Assembly (NCBI GenBank): GCA_041687455.1 | Contig: JAWLBY010000002.1 | Location: 281,968-345,967 of the forward strand | DNA: 64,000 bases | Direction: 5' to 3' | From: JAWLBY01 sp041687455 | GTDB taxonomy: Bacteria > Pseudomonadota > Gammaproteobacteria > Xanthomonadales > Xanthomonadaceae | In this document: positions 16,844 through 26,453 of the stretch, piece by piece | Layout of the letters: each line of letters opens with the position of its first letter | Numbering within the stretch: position 1 is the stretch's first letter | The notes under the pieces: generated by a model | The model's input: only the letters and a program-made list of their open reading frames with translations | Told to the model about the DNA's origin: nothing | Database searches by the model: none | Made by a program: the position numbers and the translations under genes

Positions 16844-19093
16844 TCAGGCGCTCTCGACGCTGTCGACGCGCTGGAATCCACGCGGCAGCAGGTTGCCGCG
16901 GCTGGCCCGGGTACCGCTGTAGGCCTGCAGGTCGCGCCAGCTCATGCAGAGCTTGCGCTGGCCGCAGTACAGCGTCAGTTCGCCGCCGTTGCGGACGCAG
17001 GCGATCGCGACGACCCGCTCGTCGCCGGACTTCAGTCGGGTCGGCGGCACCTGGATCAGCTTGTTGCCCTTGCCCTTGTCCAGTTCCGGCAGTTCGGATA
17101 CCGGGAACGCGAGCAGGTGGCCGGCCGACGTGATCGCGACGATCAGATCGGTGGCCGGATCGCTGACCGCGGCCGGCGGCAGCACGTCGGCGTCCTTGTC
17201 GACGTTGAGCAGTGCCTTGCCGGCCTTGTTGCGGCCGACGAAGTTGTCGAAGCGGGTCACGAAGCCGTAGCCGAAACTCGACGCGACGATGAAACGCGTG
17301 TCTCCCTCGCCGGTCACGCAGGTGACGAACGACGCGCCAGTCGGCGGAGCGAAGCGGCCGGTCAGCGGCTCACCGGCGCCGCGCGCCGACGGCAGCGTGT
17401 GCGCGGCGGTCGAATAGGCGCGGCCGGTCGAATCGAGGAATGCGACCTGCTGGGTCGTGCGGCCGCGCACGTAGTCGGCCAGCGCGTCGCCCTCGCGGTA
17501 GTTCAGCGCGGCCGGATCGACGTCGTGTCCCTTGGCGGCGCGGATCCAGCCCTTCTGTGACATCACGATCGTGATCGGTTCGCTGGCGACCAGTTCGTTC
17601 TCGGCCAGCGGCTGCGCGGCCTCGCGTTCGACCAGCGGCGAGCGGCGCGGATCGCCGAACTTCTTCGCGTCGGCGAGCAGTTCGTCCTTCAGCTTCTTCT
17701 TCATCCGGGCCGGCGAGCCGAGCGTCGCGATCAACTGGTCGCGTTCCCGGGCCAGTTCGCTCTGCTCGCCGCGGATCTTCATTTCCTCGAGCCGGGCGAG
17801 CTGGCGCAGCTTCGTCTCCAGAATGTAGTCGGCCTGTGCTTCCGTCAGCACGAAGCGCTCCATCAGCACCGGCTTCGGCTCGTCCTCGCTGCGGATGATC
17901 CGGATCACCTCGTCGAGGTTCAGGAACGCGACCAGCAGGCCTTCCAGCAGGTGCAGTCGCTTCTCGACTTTGTCGAGCCGGTGCCTGAGCCGGCGGGTCA
18001 GCGTCGTCAGGCGGAACTGCAACCACTCGGACAGCAGCGCGCGCAGCGGCTTGACCTGCGGCCGGCCGTCGAGGCCGATCACGTTGAAATTGACCCGGAA
18101 GCTCTTTTCCAGGTCGGTCGTGGCGTACAGGTGACCCATCAGCGCGTCGACATCGACCCGGTTCGAGCGCGGCAGCAGCACCAGCCGGACCGGATTCTCG
18201 TGATCGGATTCATCGCGCAGGTCTTCGAGCCAGGGCAGCTTCTTGGCCCGCATCTGTTGCGCGATCTGTTCCAGGATCTTGCTCGGGCTGACCTGGTACG
18301 GCAGTGCGGTGACGACGATCCGGCCGTCCTCGCGGCTGTACACCGCGCGAGCGCGGACGCTGCCGCCGCCGGTCTCGTACAGCTTCAGCAGGTCGTCGGC
18401 CGGCGTGATGATCTCGGCGGCGGTCGGATAGTCCGGGCCGCGCAGGTGCTCGCACAGGTCGCGGGTGGTCGCGTCCGGGTCGTCGAGCAGCCGGATGCAG
18501 GCGCTGACCACTTCGTTGAGGTTGTGCGGCGGCACATCGGTGGCCATGCCGACCGCGATGCCGGTGGTGCCGTTCAGCAGCAGGTGCGGCAGCCGCGAGG
18601 GCAGCCAGCTCGGCTCCTCCAGCGTGCCGTCGAAGTTCGGCGACCAGTCGACCGTGCCCTGGCCCAGTTCGCCGAGCAGTACCTCCGCGATCGGAGTCAG
18701 CTTGGCCTCGGTGTAGCGCATCGCGGCGAACGATTTCGGATCATCCGGTGAACCGAAATTGCCCTGGCCCTCGATCAGCGGATAGCGGTACGAGAACGGC
18801 TGCGCCATCAGCACCAGCGCTTCGTAACAGGCGCTGTCGCCGTGCGGGTGGTACTTGCCGATCACGTCGCCGACCGTGCGCGCGGCCTTCTTCGGCTTGG
18901 CCGCGGCGTTCAGTCCGAGCTCGCTCATCGAGTAGATGATCCGCCGCTGCACCGGCTTCAGGCCGTCGCCGAGGAACGGCAACGCGCGGTCCAGCACGAC
19001 GTACATCGAATAGTCGAGATAGGCACGCTCGGCGTATTCGTGCAGCGGAATCTGTTCGAAGCCGTGGAAGCTCGGGCGGGCGAGGTCGGTCAT
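16844..19093 (-). CDS. parC: DNA topoisomerase IV subunit A
   Basis: Breakage-reunion subunit of topoisomerase IV, which unlinks daughter chromosomes and removes supercoils together with ParE. The catalytic Tyr is Y127 in AAMRYTEAKL. The quinolone-resistance region HPHGDSACYEAL has Ser87 and Glu91, the residues of susceptible enzymes. The C-terminal beta-pinwheel region (about 500-740) is present. The start MTDLARPSFHGFEQ is the one used by xanthomonads; an upstream ATG adds seven residues. It is 749 residues and is followed downstream by the CRP-dyad intergenic region. Confidence 0.96.
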   Translation of the reverse strand: MTDLARPSFHGFEQIPLHEYAERAYLDYSMYVVLDRALPFLGDGLKPVQRRIIYSMSELGLNAAAKPKKAARTVGDVIGKYHPHGDSACYEALVLMAQPFSYRYPLIEGQGNFGSPDDPKSFAAMRYTEAKLTPIAEVLLGELGQGTVDWSPNFDGTLEEPSWLPSRLPHLLLNGTTGIAVGMATDVPPHNLNEVVSACIRLLDDPDATTRDLCEHLRGPDYPTAAEIITPADDLLKLYETGGGSVRARAVYSREDGRIVVTALPYQVSPSKILEQIAQQMRAKKLPWLEDLRDESDHENPVRLVLLPRSNRVDVDALMGHLYATTDLEKSFRVNFNVIGLDGRPQVKPLRALLSEWLQFRLTTLTRRLRHRLDKVEKRLHLLEGLLVAFLNLDEVIRIIRSEDEPKPVLMERFVLTEAQADYILETKLRQLARLEEMKIRGEQSELARERDQLIATLGSPARMKKKLKDELLADAKKFGDPRRSPLVEREAAQPLAENELVASEPITIVMSQKGWIRAAKGHDVDPAALNYREGDALADYVRGRTTQQVAFLDSTGRAYSTAAHTLPSARGAGEPLTGRFAPPTGASFVTCVTGEGDTRFIVASSFGYGFVTRFDNFVGRNKAGKALLNVDKDADVLPPAAVSDPATDLIVAITSAGHLLAFPVSELPELDKGKGNKLIQVPPTRLKSGDERVVAIACVRNGGELTLYCGQRKLCMSWRDLQAYSGTRASRGNLLPRGFQRVDSVESA

Positions 19094-19173
19094 TGCGGTC
19101 CGGTGGTGCGGCAAAGGCAGCCGCGGATTCTACCGGGGTCGGCCACCGGCTGCGGCCGGCGCCGACCTCCCGG

Positions 19174-21024
19174 CTATCGCTGCGGCTGGTCCGACTGGTC
19201 CGGCTGAGCCGACAGGCTCGGCGGTTCGTCGCGGCGCTGCTGCTGCAGCCGCCACATCTGCGCGTAGCGGCCGTCGGCCGCAAGCAGCTCGGCGTGACTG
19301 CCGCGTTCGACGATCCGGCCGGCGTCCATGACCAGGATCTGGTCGGCATGCATGACGGTCGACAGCCGGTGCGCGATCGTCAGCGTCGTGCGGCCGACCG
19401 CGATGCGCTCGAGCTCGGACTGGATCGCCTTCTCCGACTTCGAGTCCAGTGCCGAGGACGCCTCATCGAAGATCAGGATCGCCGGGTTCTTCAGCAGCGC
19501 CCGGGCGATCGCGATGCGCTGCTTCTCGCCACCGGACAGTTTCAGGCCGCGCTCGCCGACCGGCGACTCATAGCCGTCCGGCAGTCCGACGATGAAATCA
19601 TGGATATGCGCCGCGCGTGCCGCCGCTTCGACTTCGTCGCGGCGGGCGTCCGGGCGGCCGTACAGGATGTTGTAGTAGATCGTGTCGTTGAACAGCACCG
19701 TATCCTGCGGGACGATCGCGATCGCACGTCGCAGCGACGCCTGGCTCAGGTCGCGGATGTCGATGCCGTCGATCGTGATGCGGCCGGCACCGACGTCGTA
19801 GAAGCGGTACAGCAGCCGCGACAGCGTCGACTTGCCGGAGCCGGAATGGCCGACCACGGCGACGGTCTGCCCCGGTCCGATCTCGAAGTCGATGCCGTGC
19901 AGGATCCGTCGTCGCGGGTCGTAGCCGAACTCGACGCCTTCGAAGCGCACCTGCGGCTGGCGGGCAACCAGGTCGATCGCGTCGCTGCGGTCCTGCACCT
20001 CGAGCTGCTCGTCGAGCAGGCCGAACAGGCGCTCCATGTTGGTCATCGCCTGCTTGACCTCGCGGTACATCATGCCGAGCAGGTTCAGCGGAATCGCGAG
20101 CTGCAGCAGGTAGGCATTGACCAGCACCAGGTCGCCGACCGTCATCGTGCCGGCCGCAACGCCGGCCGCCGCGCGCCACATCAATGCGGTCACGCCGAGC
20201 GTGACGATCGCGTTCTGGCCGATGTTGAGCACCGCCAGAGTCTTGTACTTCTTTACGTTGGCTTCCTCGAGCCGGGTCAGGCTGCGGTCGTAGCGCGCCG
20301 CTTCGTGTGCCTCGTTGTTGAAGTACTTGACGGTTTCGTAGTTCAGCAACGAATCGACCGCGCGGGCGCTGGCCTGGGTGTCGGCTTCGACGGCGGCGCG
20401 GTAGTAGCGGGTGCGCCATTCGGTGACGCCGATCGTCCAGGCGATGTAGCCGGCGAGCGTCAGCAGCACCAGCAGCGCGAAGCCGACATCGAACATGACG
20501 ACCAGGATCACCGTGACTAGGGTGACCTCGAGCAGGGTCGGCAGGATCGTGTAGATCGTCCAGTCGAGCAGGTCGGAGATCGCCGTGCCGCCGCGCTCGA
20601 CGTCACGGGCGACCCCGCCGGTGCGCCGTGCGAGGTGGAAGCGCAGGCTCAATGCATGCAGGTGCCGGAATACCTGCAGCGTCACCGTTCGCGATGCCCG
20701 TGCCATGACGCGCGCGAACACGATCTGCCGCAGTTCCGCGAACACCCGCTCGGAAAGCCGCGCGAGTCCGTAGGCGAGCAGCAGCGCGACCGGAATCGCG
20801 AGCAGGCTCGCGTCGACATTCAGCACATCGACCAGTCGCTTGAGCAGCAGTGGCACGGTCAGCCCGGCCAGCTTGGCAGCCAGCAGGAACAGCAGCGCCA
20901 GCACGATGCGGCCGGTGAACGGGCGCAGGAACGGCAGCAGCTCGCGCATTACGGCCCACTCGCGACGCGCATCGGCGCTGCGTTCGAGCGGAGCGACCTG
21001 GGCGGATTCGGGAGGCGAGGCCAT
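19174..21024 (-). CDS. ATM1-type ABC exporter (half transporter)
   Basis: Inner-membrane half-transporter with a fused ATPase, acting as a homodimer. About six membrane helices lie in residues 30-330. The ATPase domain (about 370-600) has Walker A (GHSGSGKST), the signature LKLSGGEKQRIAIARALL and Walker B (ILIFDEASSALD). The sequence LLNYETVKYFNNEAHEA is a hallmark of the ATM1/HMT1 group, which exports glutathione-linked sulfur or heavy-metal compounds. It is 616 residues. It stands alone, divergent from the Bcr/CflA exporter. The family call is firm; the substrate is inferred. Confidence 0.9.
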   Translation of the reverse strand: MASPPESAQVAPLERSADARREWAVMRELLPFLRPFTGRIVLALLFLLAAKLAGLTVPLLLKRLVDVLNVDASLLAIPVALLLAYGLARLSERVFAELRQIVFARVMARASRTVTLQVFRHLHALSLRFHLARRTGGVARDVERGGTAISDLLDWTIYTILPTLLEVTLVTVILVVMFDVGFALLVLLTLAGYIAWTIGVTEWRTRYYRAAVEADTQASARAVDSLLNYETVKYFNNEAHEAARYDRSLTRLEEANVKKYKTLAVLNIGQNAIVTLGVTALMWRAAAGVAAGTMTVGDLVLVNAYLLQLAIPLNLLGMMYREVKQAMTNMERLFGLLDEQLEVQDRSDAIDLVARQPQVRFEGVEFGYDPRRRILHGIDFEIGPGQTVAVVGHSGSGKSTLSRLLYRFYDVGAGRITIDGIDIRDLSQASLRRAIAIVPQDTVLFNDTIYYNILYGRPDARRDEVEAAARAAHIHDFIVGLPDGYESPVGERGLKLSGGEKQRIAIARALLKNPAILIFDEASSALDSKSEKAIQSELERIAVGRTTLTIAHRLSTVMHADQILVMDAGRIVERGSHAELLAADGRYAQMWRLQQQRRDEPPSLSAQPDQSDQPQR

Positions 21025-21103
21025 CGGTGCCAGATGAGGGCGGCCGCGCCGGACTCAAGGCGTGCGCGTGAACAATGGCACAGGTGGCGGCCGGGCGCAC
21101 TGC

Positions 21104-21115
21104 TATTCTGGCGTG
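21104..21115 (+). promoter_or_regulatory. Extended -10 promoter for a leaderless mRNA (Bcr/CflA gene)
   Basis: TGC-TATTCT (extended -10, hexamer 21104-21109) is followed by six bases and the ATG at 21116. No Shine-Dalgarno sequence is present. Start-point spacing predicts an mRNA beginning at or next to the AUG. Confidence 0.5.
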
Positions 21116-22327
21116 ATGACTTCCGCCCCCGCTCCGCCGCGCCGCCTGGTCCTGATTCTCGGCGCGCTGGCCATGTTCGGCCCGTTCGCGATCGACACGC
21201 TGTTTCCGGCGTTTCCGGATGTCGCGCGCGACCTGCAGGTGTCGCCGCTGGCCGTGCAGCAGACGATCAGCAGCTACCTGATCGCTTACGCACTGATGGG
21301 CGTGATCCACGGGCCGCTGTCGGACGCGCTCGGTCGCAAACCGGTGATCCTGGCCGGCACCGCGCTGTTCGGCATCGCCTCGGTCGGCTGCGCGCTGTCG
21401 ACATCGATGACCGAACTGCTGGTGTTCCGCGCGTTGCAGGGGTTGTCGGCCGGCGTCGGGCTGATCGTCGGCCGCGCGATCATCCGCGACTGCCTCGAGG
21501 GCGATGCGGCGCAGCGGCTGATGTCCGGGGTCAGCATGATCTTCTCGATCGCACCGGCGATCGCGCCGATCATCGGCGGCTGGATCATCGCCTGGGCGCC
21601 GTGGTCGGCGATCTTCTGGTTTCTCGCGCTGTTCGCGGTCGGCCTGTTGCTGATGGTCGCGTTCGGGCTGCCGGAAACGCATCCGCCGGCGCAGCGCAGC
21701 CCGCTGGCGCCGGCGCAACTGGCGCGCGACAGCGTCCGGATCCTGCGCAACGGCCAGTTCCTGCGCCTGTCGCTGGCCGGTGGTTTCAATTTCGGTGCGC
21801 TGTTCCTGTACATCGCGTCGGCGCCGGCTTTCGTGCTCGGCACGCTGCGACTCGACCAGCAGCAGTTCGGCTGGTTCTTCGTGCCGACCATTGCCGGCAT
21901 GAGCGTCGGCGCGTTCACGTCCGGGCGGCTGGCCGGACGGATCAGCAGCGAGGCGTCGGTCCGGCTCGGCTTCGCGCTGTGCGGATCGGCCGGCGTCGGC
22001 AATCTGCTGTACAACCTCGCGGTCGAGCAGCCGAGCGTGCCGTGGGCGATTCTGCCGTTGACGCTGTACGCGTTCGGTATCGCCATCGTGTTCCCGATCC
22101 TGACCCTGCGCGTGCTCGACATGTATCCGCGGCAGCGTGGCGGCGCCTCGTCGTTGCAGGCCGTGGTCGGGCTGTCGTTCAACACCGCGGTCGCCGGGCT
22201 GGTGTCGCCGATGGTCAGTGATCGGGCCTGGTTGATGGCCGCGGTGTCGGCGATGTTCACGCTGTTCGCCTGGCTGACCTGGCGCAGCTACCACCGCCGC
22301 GAAGCCAGGCGCGCCGCGAGCGGCTGA
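21116..22327 (+). CDS. Bcr/CflA-family drug efflux transporter
   Basis: Inner-membrane MFS exporter with 12 predicted helices and 403 residues. The N-terminal GALAMFGPFAIDTLFPAFPD and the loop GPLSDALGRKPVILAG are typical of the Bcr/CflA group. The motif-C region FSIAPAIAPIIGGWI marks antiporters. Members export bicyclomycin, chloramphenicol or sulfonamides by proton antiport; the substrate here is unknown. The ATG is only six bases from a -10 box, so no 5' leader is expected. A slightly longer frame starting at 21062 overlaps that promoter and was not used. Confidence 0.9.
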   Translation: MTSAPAPPRRLVLILGALAMFGPFAIDTLFPAFPDVARDLQVSPLAVQQTISSYLIAYALMGVIHGPLSDALGRKPVILAGTALFGIASVGCALSTSMTELLVFRALQGLSAGVGLIVGRAIIRDCLEGDAAQRLMSGVSMIFSIAPAIAPIIGGWIIAWAPWSAIFWFLALFAVGLLLMVAFGLPETHPPAQRSPLAPAQLARDSVRILRNGQFLRLSLAGGFNFGALFLYIASAPAFVLGTLRLDQQQFGWFFVPTIAGMSVGAFTSGRLAGRISSEASVRLGFALCGSAGVGNLLYNLAVEQPSVPWAILPLTLYAFGIAIVFPILTLRVLDMYPRQRGGASSLQAVVGLSFNTAVAGLVSPMVSDRAWLMAAVSAMFTLFAWLTWRSYHRREARRAASG

Positions 22328-22462
22328 GCAGGACGCCAGCAGACGACCGGCTTGGTGCGAAAGCGCACCGCCGGCGTCGACGTCCGCCACTACCGTTCGT
22401 GGTCAGTCCAGCACAGCGGGCAATGCGCGTGGCGGCCACGTCGCCGTTGCCTGCGCGGAGCC

Positions 22463-23560
22463 ATGGTCGAGCCGAATCCGCCGCCGACGCCCGAGGTGAT
22501 CGCCGAGAGCCCGACCCGCAACCGGCTGCTCGCGGCGATCTTCATCCTGCTGGTGCTGGTGATCTGCGCTGCCGCGGCGACGCTGATCGTGCCATTGCTG
22601 GTTGCATTGCTGGTCAGCCTGATGCTGGCGCCGGCGGTTCGGGTGCTGTGCGCGGCCCGTCTGCCGCGGGTCATCGCGACGCTGCTGGTGGTCGCCTGCG
22701 TGATCGCGGCAATCGGTGCCGTGATCGCCAGCCTCGCGGCGCCGGCACAGCGGTGGCTCGACGAGGCACCGCGCTCGATGGCCAGGATCGAACAGGCACT
22801 GCGCTCGATCGAGCAGCCGCTGCGGCAGGCCAGCGAGGCGGGCGAGCGACTGGCCGAGTTCGCCGGCCCGGACGAGACGCGATCGCAGCGGGTGGTCGCC
22901 GCCGAGCCCGGGCCGCTGGCGATCGTGCTGAAGGCGACCCCGGCGCTGGCTGCGGCCGTGCTGATGACGCTGATCCTGATCTTCATCTTCCTGCTGCATG
23001 GCGACTCGTTGTTGCGCAAGCTGGTCGAGCTGGCGCCGGAGTTGCGGTTCAAGAAGGAGATCGTCGTCGCCACGCGCAGCGCGCAGCACGACCTGTCGAT
23101 CTACGTGCTCAGCATCACCGTGATCAATGCGGTGGTCGGCGTCGCCACCGCCACGATCGTCTGGTCGCTCGGCGTGCCGGGTCCGCTGCTGTGGGGAGCC
23201 GTCGCAGCGCTGTTCAATTTCGCTCCGTACATCGGGCCGCTGATCGTGCTGATCCTGCTGACACTGGTCGGCGTCGGTCATTTCGATTCGCCGTGGGAGG
23301 CGTTGTGGTTGCCGGGCCTGTATCTGCTGCTGAACATCATCGAAGGCCAGTTGTTCACGCCGCTGACGGTCGGCAAGCGCTTGGCGCTCGATCCGGTCGT
23401 CGTGTTCGTCGGGCTGGCGACGCTGGGCTGGCTTTGGGGCATCCCGGGCGTGCTGCTGGCGTTGCCGCTGCTGACCTGCATCCGGATCATTGCCGAACAC
23501 GTCAGCGGCGCCGAGACGGTGGCCAAGATCCTGCGTCGCGGCGATATCGAGCCCGGATGA
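22463..23560 (+). CDS. AI-2E/PerM-family membrane protein
   Basis: Polytopic inner-membrane protein of 365 residues in the AI-2 exporter (PerM/TqsA) superfamily. An N-terminal pair of helices (about 17-80) is followed by a polar segment (about 90-160) and a C-terminal bundle with FNFAPYIGPLIVLILLTLVG and GVLLALPLLT, the conserved family regions. The ATG at 22463 has GGAG five bases upstream. Family members export autoinducer-2 or act as ion antiporters. No LuxS or related gene is nearby, so the substrate is open. Confidence 0.85.
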   Translation: MVEPNPPPTPEVIAESPTRNRLLAAIFILLVLVICAAAATLIVPLLVALLVSLMLAPAVRVLCAARLPRVIATLLVVACVIAAIGAVIASLAAPAQRWLDEAPRSMARIEQALRSIEQPLRQASEAGERLAEFAGPDETRSQRVVAAEPGPLAIVLKATPALAAAVLMTLILIFIFLLHGDSLLRKLVELAPELRFKKEIVVATRSAQHDLSIYVLSITVINAVVGVATATIVWSLGVPGPLLWGAVAALFNFAPYIGPLIVLILLTLVGVGHFDSPWEALWLPGLYLLLNIIEGQLFTPLTVGKRLALDPVVVFVGLATLGWLWGIPGVLLALPLLTCIRIIAEHVSGAETVAKILRRGDIEPG

Positions 23561-23841
23561 CCGCGGCTGGTCGGGCACGATCGTGGTGCCGGGATTTGCC
23601 GTGGAATCAGCGCCACGTCGCCCGCAGTTCGTGGAAATGATGCACGCGCGCTCTCGCGCAGCGGATTCAGTCGACCGGGACGATGCAGCCCGATTCCAGT
23701 CCGCGCTGCCGCTGCTCGCAGGTCAGCCGATCCTCGTCCTGCACGCTGGCAGTGCCCACGCGGTCGCGAGCGGTTGCGGCTGCAATTCGGCGGAATCGAG
23801 AGTCGGCGTCATGCTGAGGCCCGGATCGGTGGATCGGTGCG

Positions 23842-24323
23842 TCAGCGCGCGCGCCGGCGCGCCATCAGGTGCACGTCGGCCAGTCGGCCGGCTCGCCAGG
23901 CATAGTCGATCGCGGTGCCCTCGATCTCGAAGCCGTGTTTCCGGTACAGCCCGATCGCTGCGTCGTTGTCGGTATAGACCTCAAGCTCGATCCGGCCGAT
24001 CCCGAGCCAGCCTTCGCACAGCTCGATTGCGGAGCCGAGCAGTGCGCTGCCGACACCGCGCCGCCGTGCCGATTCGGCCACCACCATCCCGATGTTGGCG
24101 ACGGATTGGCCAGCGCTTCGACGCCGATCTGGCCGAGCACCGCATCGCCGTCGCAGGCGACCAGGCTGTAGAAATGCTCGTGTGGCTGGCCGAGCCGCGC
24201 TTGCCAGCGTTCAAGTGACGGGAATGGCAGTTGCAGCGTGTTGGCGTAGTTGCTCGGCTGCGCGCATAGCTTCCGGATTGCGTCGATGTCGCGGGCTTCG
24301 CTGTGGCGGATCGTGATGGTCAT
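23842..24323 (-). pseudogene. GNAT acetyltransferase interrupted by a frameshift
   Basis: The first frame gives MTITIRHSEARDIDAIRKL and runs to about VEALANP. The second half continues in another frame as IGMVVAESARRRGVGSALLG, the acetyl-CoA binding motif, then GFEIEGTAIDYAWR to a stop at 23842. The switch lies near 24095-24115, in place of the usual basic linker before that motif, which suggests a small deletion and not a single slipped base. There is no long homopolymer, so sequencing error is less likely but cannot be excluded. Together the halves make a normal-sized GNAT protein of about 160 residues. It overlaps the broken edge of the permease remnant at 24329. Confidence 0.75.
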
Positions 24324-24328
24324 CGCGG

Positions 24329-25327
24329 ATCTTCTTCGTCTGGTCATTCCTGATCGCCGGCGCGATCTCGCGCTTCGATCCGTCCGACGCGCCGGACATG
24401 CGCGACAGTTGGATGAGCGACCCGAACGGCGTCGCGCTGGTCGTACGCGACGTGCAGCGCAAGCTCGGCATCGACACACCGAAACGCGGCGATGGCGTCA
24501 GCATCGGCGTGCAGAACATCGAAGGCCTGCCGACCCGCTTCGACTGGCCACGCTGGGATGTGCGCGCTGCCGATATCGGCGGCCGTGCGTTCTGGCTCGG
24601 GCTGGCGCTGGCCGGTGTCGTGCTGGGCGCTCCGTGGCTCGACCGTGCCGCTGCGCGCGCCGGTGTGCCGGCTTCGTCGGCCAGGCGCCAGTCTCCCGGC
24701 CTGCGGCTCGGATGGCTCGACCGGCTGCTGTCGCCGCTGCGCCGAACCGCTCTCGGCGGGCTGTATGCAGCCGAACTGAGCCTGGTGCTGCGGCAGCGCC
24801 GCCGCTGGTGGTGGCTGGCGCTGCTGGTCGCGTTCGTTCTGCAGGTGTTCGCCGCGCCGAAAGGCCTGCTCGCCGGCGTGCTGCTCGCCTGGCTGCTGCC
24901 GCTCGACATCCACTCACGCAGCGCGCTGCGCGAGCGCGAGTCGGACACCGCCGCGCTGCTGTTCACGGCGGTCGGCATCCGCTGGCGGCTGCTGTCGGTG
25001 CGGATCGCCGTCGGCCTGACGCCGGCCTGGGCAGCCACCCTGCCGGCGATGCTGCGGTTGTCCGAGGATGCGCCGATGGCGGCACTGGCGACGCTGGTCT
25101 GCGGCGCATCGGTGGCGCTGTGGGGGCTCGCCTCGGCCACCGTCGCGCGCAGTCCGCGGCTGTATGAGCTCGCCATGCTGCTGCTGGCCTACGTGTCGAT
25201 CCAGGGGGCGCTGGCGCTGAACCCGCTGGACGATCCGTTGACCACGCTTGGCTGGCATGCGGCGCTGCTGCCGGCCGCACTGCTCGCGTTGGCCGTGGGC
25301 TGGCCGCGGCTGGCGCGGGCCGGGTAG
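24329..25327 (+). pseudogene. 5'-truncated ABC-2 type permease remnant
   Basis: The open frame starts right after a TGA at 24314 with no usable start until an internal ATG at 24398. It begins in the middle of a membrane helix (IFFVWSFLIAGAISRFDPSD). The rest has an extracytoplasmic segment (about 24380-24560), then several hydrophobic helices to the stop at 25327, the layout of the C-terminal half of ABC-2 permeases. The N-terminal half and any ATPase gene are missing, replaced at the edge by the frameshifted GNAT gene. It may be a decayed export locus. A shorter protein from 24398 cannot be excluded. Confidence 0.6.
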
Positions 25328-25378
25328 CGATCGGCACGGCGGTTCGGCCGGGCCGGATGCCGTTGGACTGCCATGACC

Positions 25379-25384
25379 TATACT
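25379..25384 (+). promoter_or_regulatory. Probable -10 box upstream of rsfS-rlmH
   Basis: TATACT matches the -10 consensus in five of six positions, 56 bases upstream of the rsfS start. No good -35 hexamer is seen at 16-18 bases. Confidence 0.35.
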
Positions 25385-25440
25385 GGCACCCAGGCGGCGA
25401 ATATCGCCGCTGCCGTTTCCACTGACGAGGTCGTCCCCGC

Positions 25441-25881
25441 TTGAGTCCACGCAGCGCCGTTCCCCATCGCACCACCCCCGCCCCGAAGCTGGCCCCGGCC
25501 GCGACGCTTCGGCGCACCGTCAACGACGCGCTGGAAGAGCTCAAGGCGCGCGACATCCGCGAGATCGATGTCCGCGGCAAGACCAGCGTCACCGACTACA
25601 TGGTCATCGCGACCGGTACCTCGGACCGCCACGTCAAGTCGATCGCGAACGAGGTGATCGTCAAGGCCAAGGAAATCGGCAACGCGCCACTCGGCATCGA
25701 GGGCGAGCGCGAGGGCGAATGGGTGCTGGTCGATCTCGGTGACGTGATCGTCCACATCATGCTGCCGCGGGTGCGCGAGTTCTACGCGCTCGAACGGCTG
25801 TGGACGGTTGGCGACCAGGAACCGGACGAAGGCGGCGGCGAGGCCGCTGTCGACAGCGCACCGACCGAACCGGCGGCCTGA
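25441..25881 (+). CDS. rsfS: Ribosomal silencing factor RsfS
   Basis: Binds ribosomal protein L14 and blocks joining of the subunits when nutrients are scarce. The core LKARDIREIDVRGKTSVTDY, the TSDRHVKSIANEV block and the GEWVLVDLGDVIVHIMLPRV motif are diagnostic. It is 146 residues, longer than usual because of a Pro/Ala-rich N-terminal stretch of about 23 residues and an acidic tail. The start appears to be TTG at 25441, with GAGG ten bases upstream; no ATG is available. rlmH follows 21 bases later, as in most bacteria. Confidence 0.94.
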   Translation: MSPRSAVPHRTTPAPKLAPAATLRRTVNDALEELKARDIREIDVRGKTSVTDYMVIATGTSDRHVKSIANEVIVKAKEIGNAPLGIEGEREGEWVLVDLGDVIVHIMLPRVREFYALERLWTVGDQEPDEGGGEAAVDSAPTEPAA

Positions 25882-25902
25882 CGGCCGGTTCGCGACGGAG
25901 CG

Positions 25903-26373
25903 ATGAAGGCGCGACTGCTCGCGGTCGGCACCGGCATGCCGGGCTGGGTGCAGGAAGGCTACGCCGACTATGCGCGAAGGCTGTCGCATTGGCTGCCGCT
26001 GGAGCTGGTCGAGATCGCGCCCGGCATGCGCGGCAAGGGGCGCGACCCGCAGCGTGCGCGCGCTGAAGAAGGCAAGCGGCTGCTCGACGCGATCGGCCCG
26101 GCGCGTGCGGTCCTGCTCGATGCGCGTGGCCGCGGCTACAGCAGCGAAGCGTTGGCCGATCGGCTGCAACACTGGCGCATGCAGGGTCAGGATCTGGTGT
26201 TCGTGATCGGCGGCCCGGAAGGATTCGACGCCGCGGTCGACCAGCGTGCCGACGAGCGCTGGTCACTCGGTCCGATGACGTTGCCGCATCCGCTGGTTCG
26301 GATCGTGCTGGCCGAGCAGCTCTACCGTGCGGCCAGCATCCTGGCCAACCATCCGTATCACCGCGCGGGCTGA
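25903..26373 (+). CDS. rlmH: 23S rRNA (pseudouridine-1915) N3-methyltransferase
   Basis: SPOUT-class methyltransferase that modifies position 1915 of 23S rRNA on assembled 70S ribosomes. It is 156 residues. The SAM-binding knot is visible as VFVIGGPEGFD, and the C-terminal LPHPLVRIVLAEQLYRA and HPYHR motifs are complete. Co-transcribed with rsfS, and followed directly by an intrinsic terminator that overlaps its stop codon. Confidence 0.97.
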   Translation: MKARLLAVGTGMPGWVQEGYADYARRLSHWLPLELVEIAPGMRGKGRDPQRARAEEGKRLLDAIGPARAVLLDARGRGYSSEALADRLQHWRMQGQDLVFVIGGPEGFDAAVDQRADERWSLGPMTLPHPLVRIVLAEQLYRAASILANHPYHRAG

Positions 26374-26384
26374 GCGCGCGTTTT
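26362..26384 (+). terminator. Intrinsic terminator overlapping the rlmH stop
   Basis: CGCGCG (26362-26367), seven-base loop, CGCGCG (26375-26380), then TTTT. The loop holds the rlmH TGA. Confidence 0.6.
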
Positions 26385-26453
26385 GATCGAAGTCGATCAC
26401 GTCGCCGGCGACCGCTCGGCCAGCGGCGCCGCACGCTTGCTGCGAAGCCTCGC

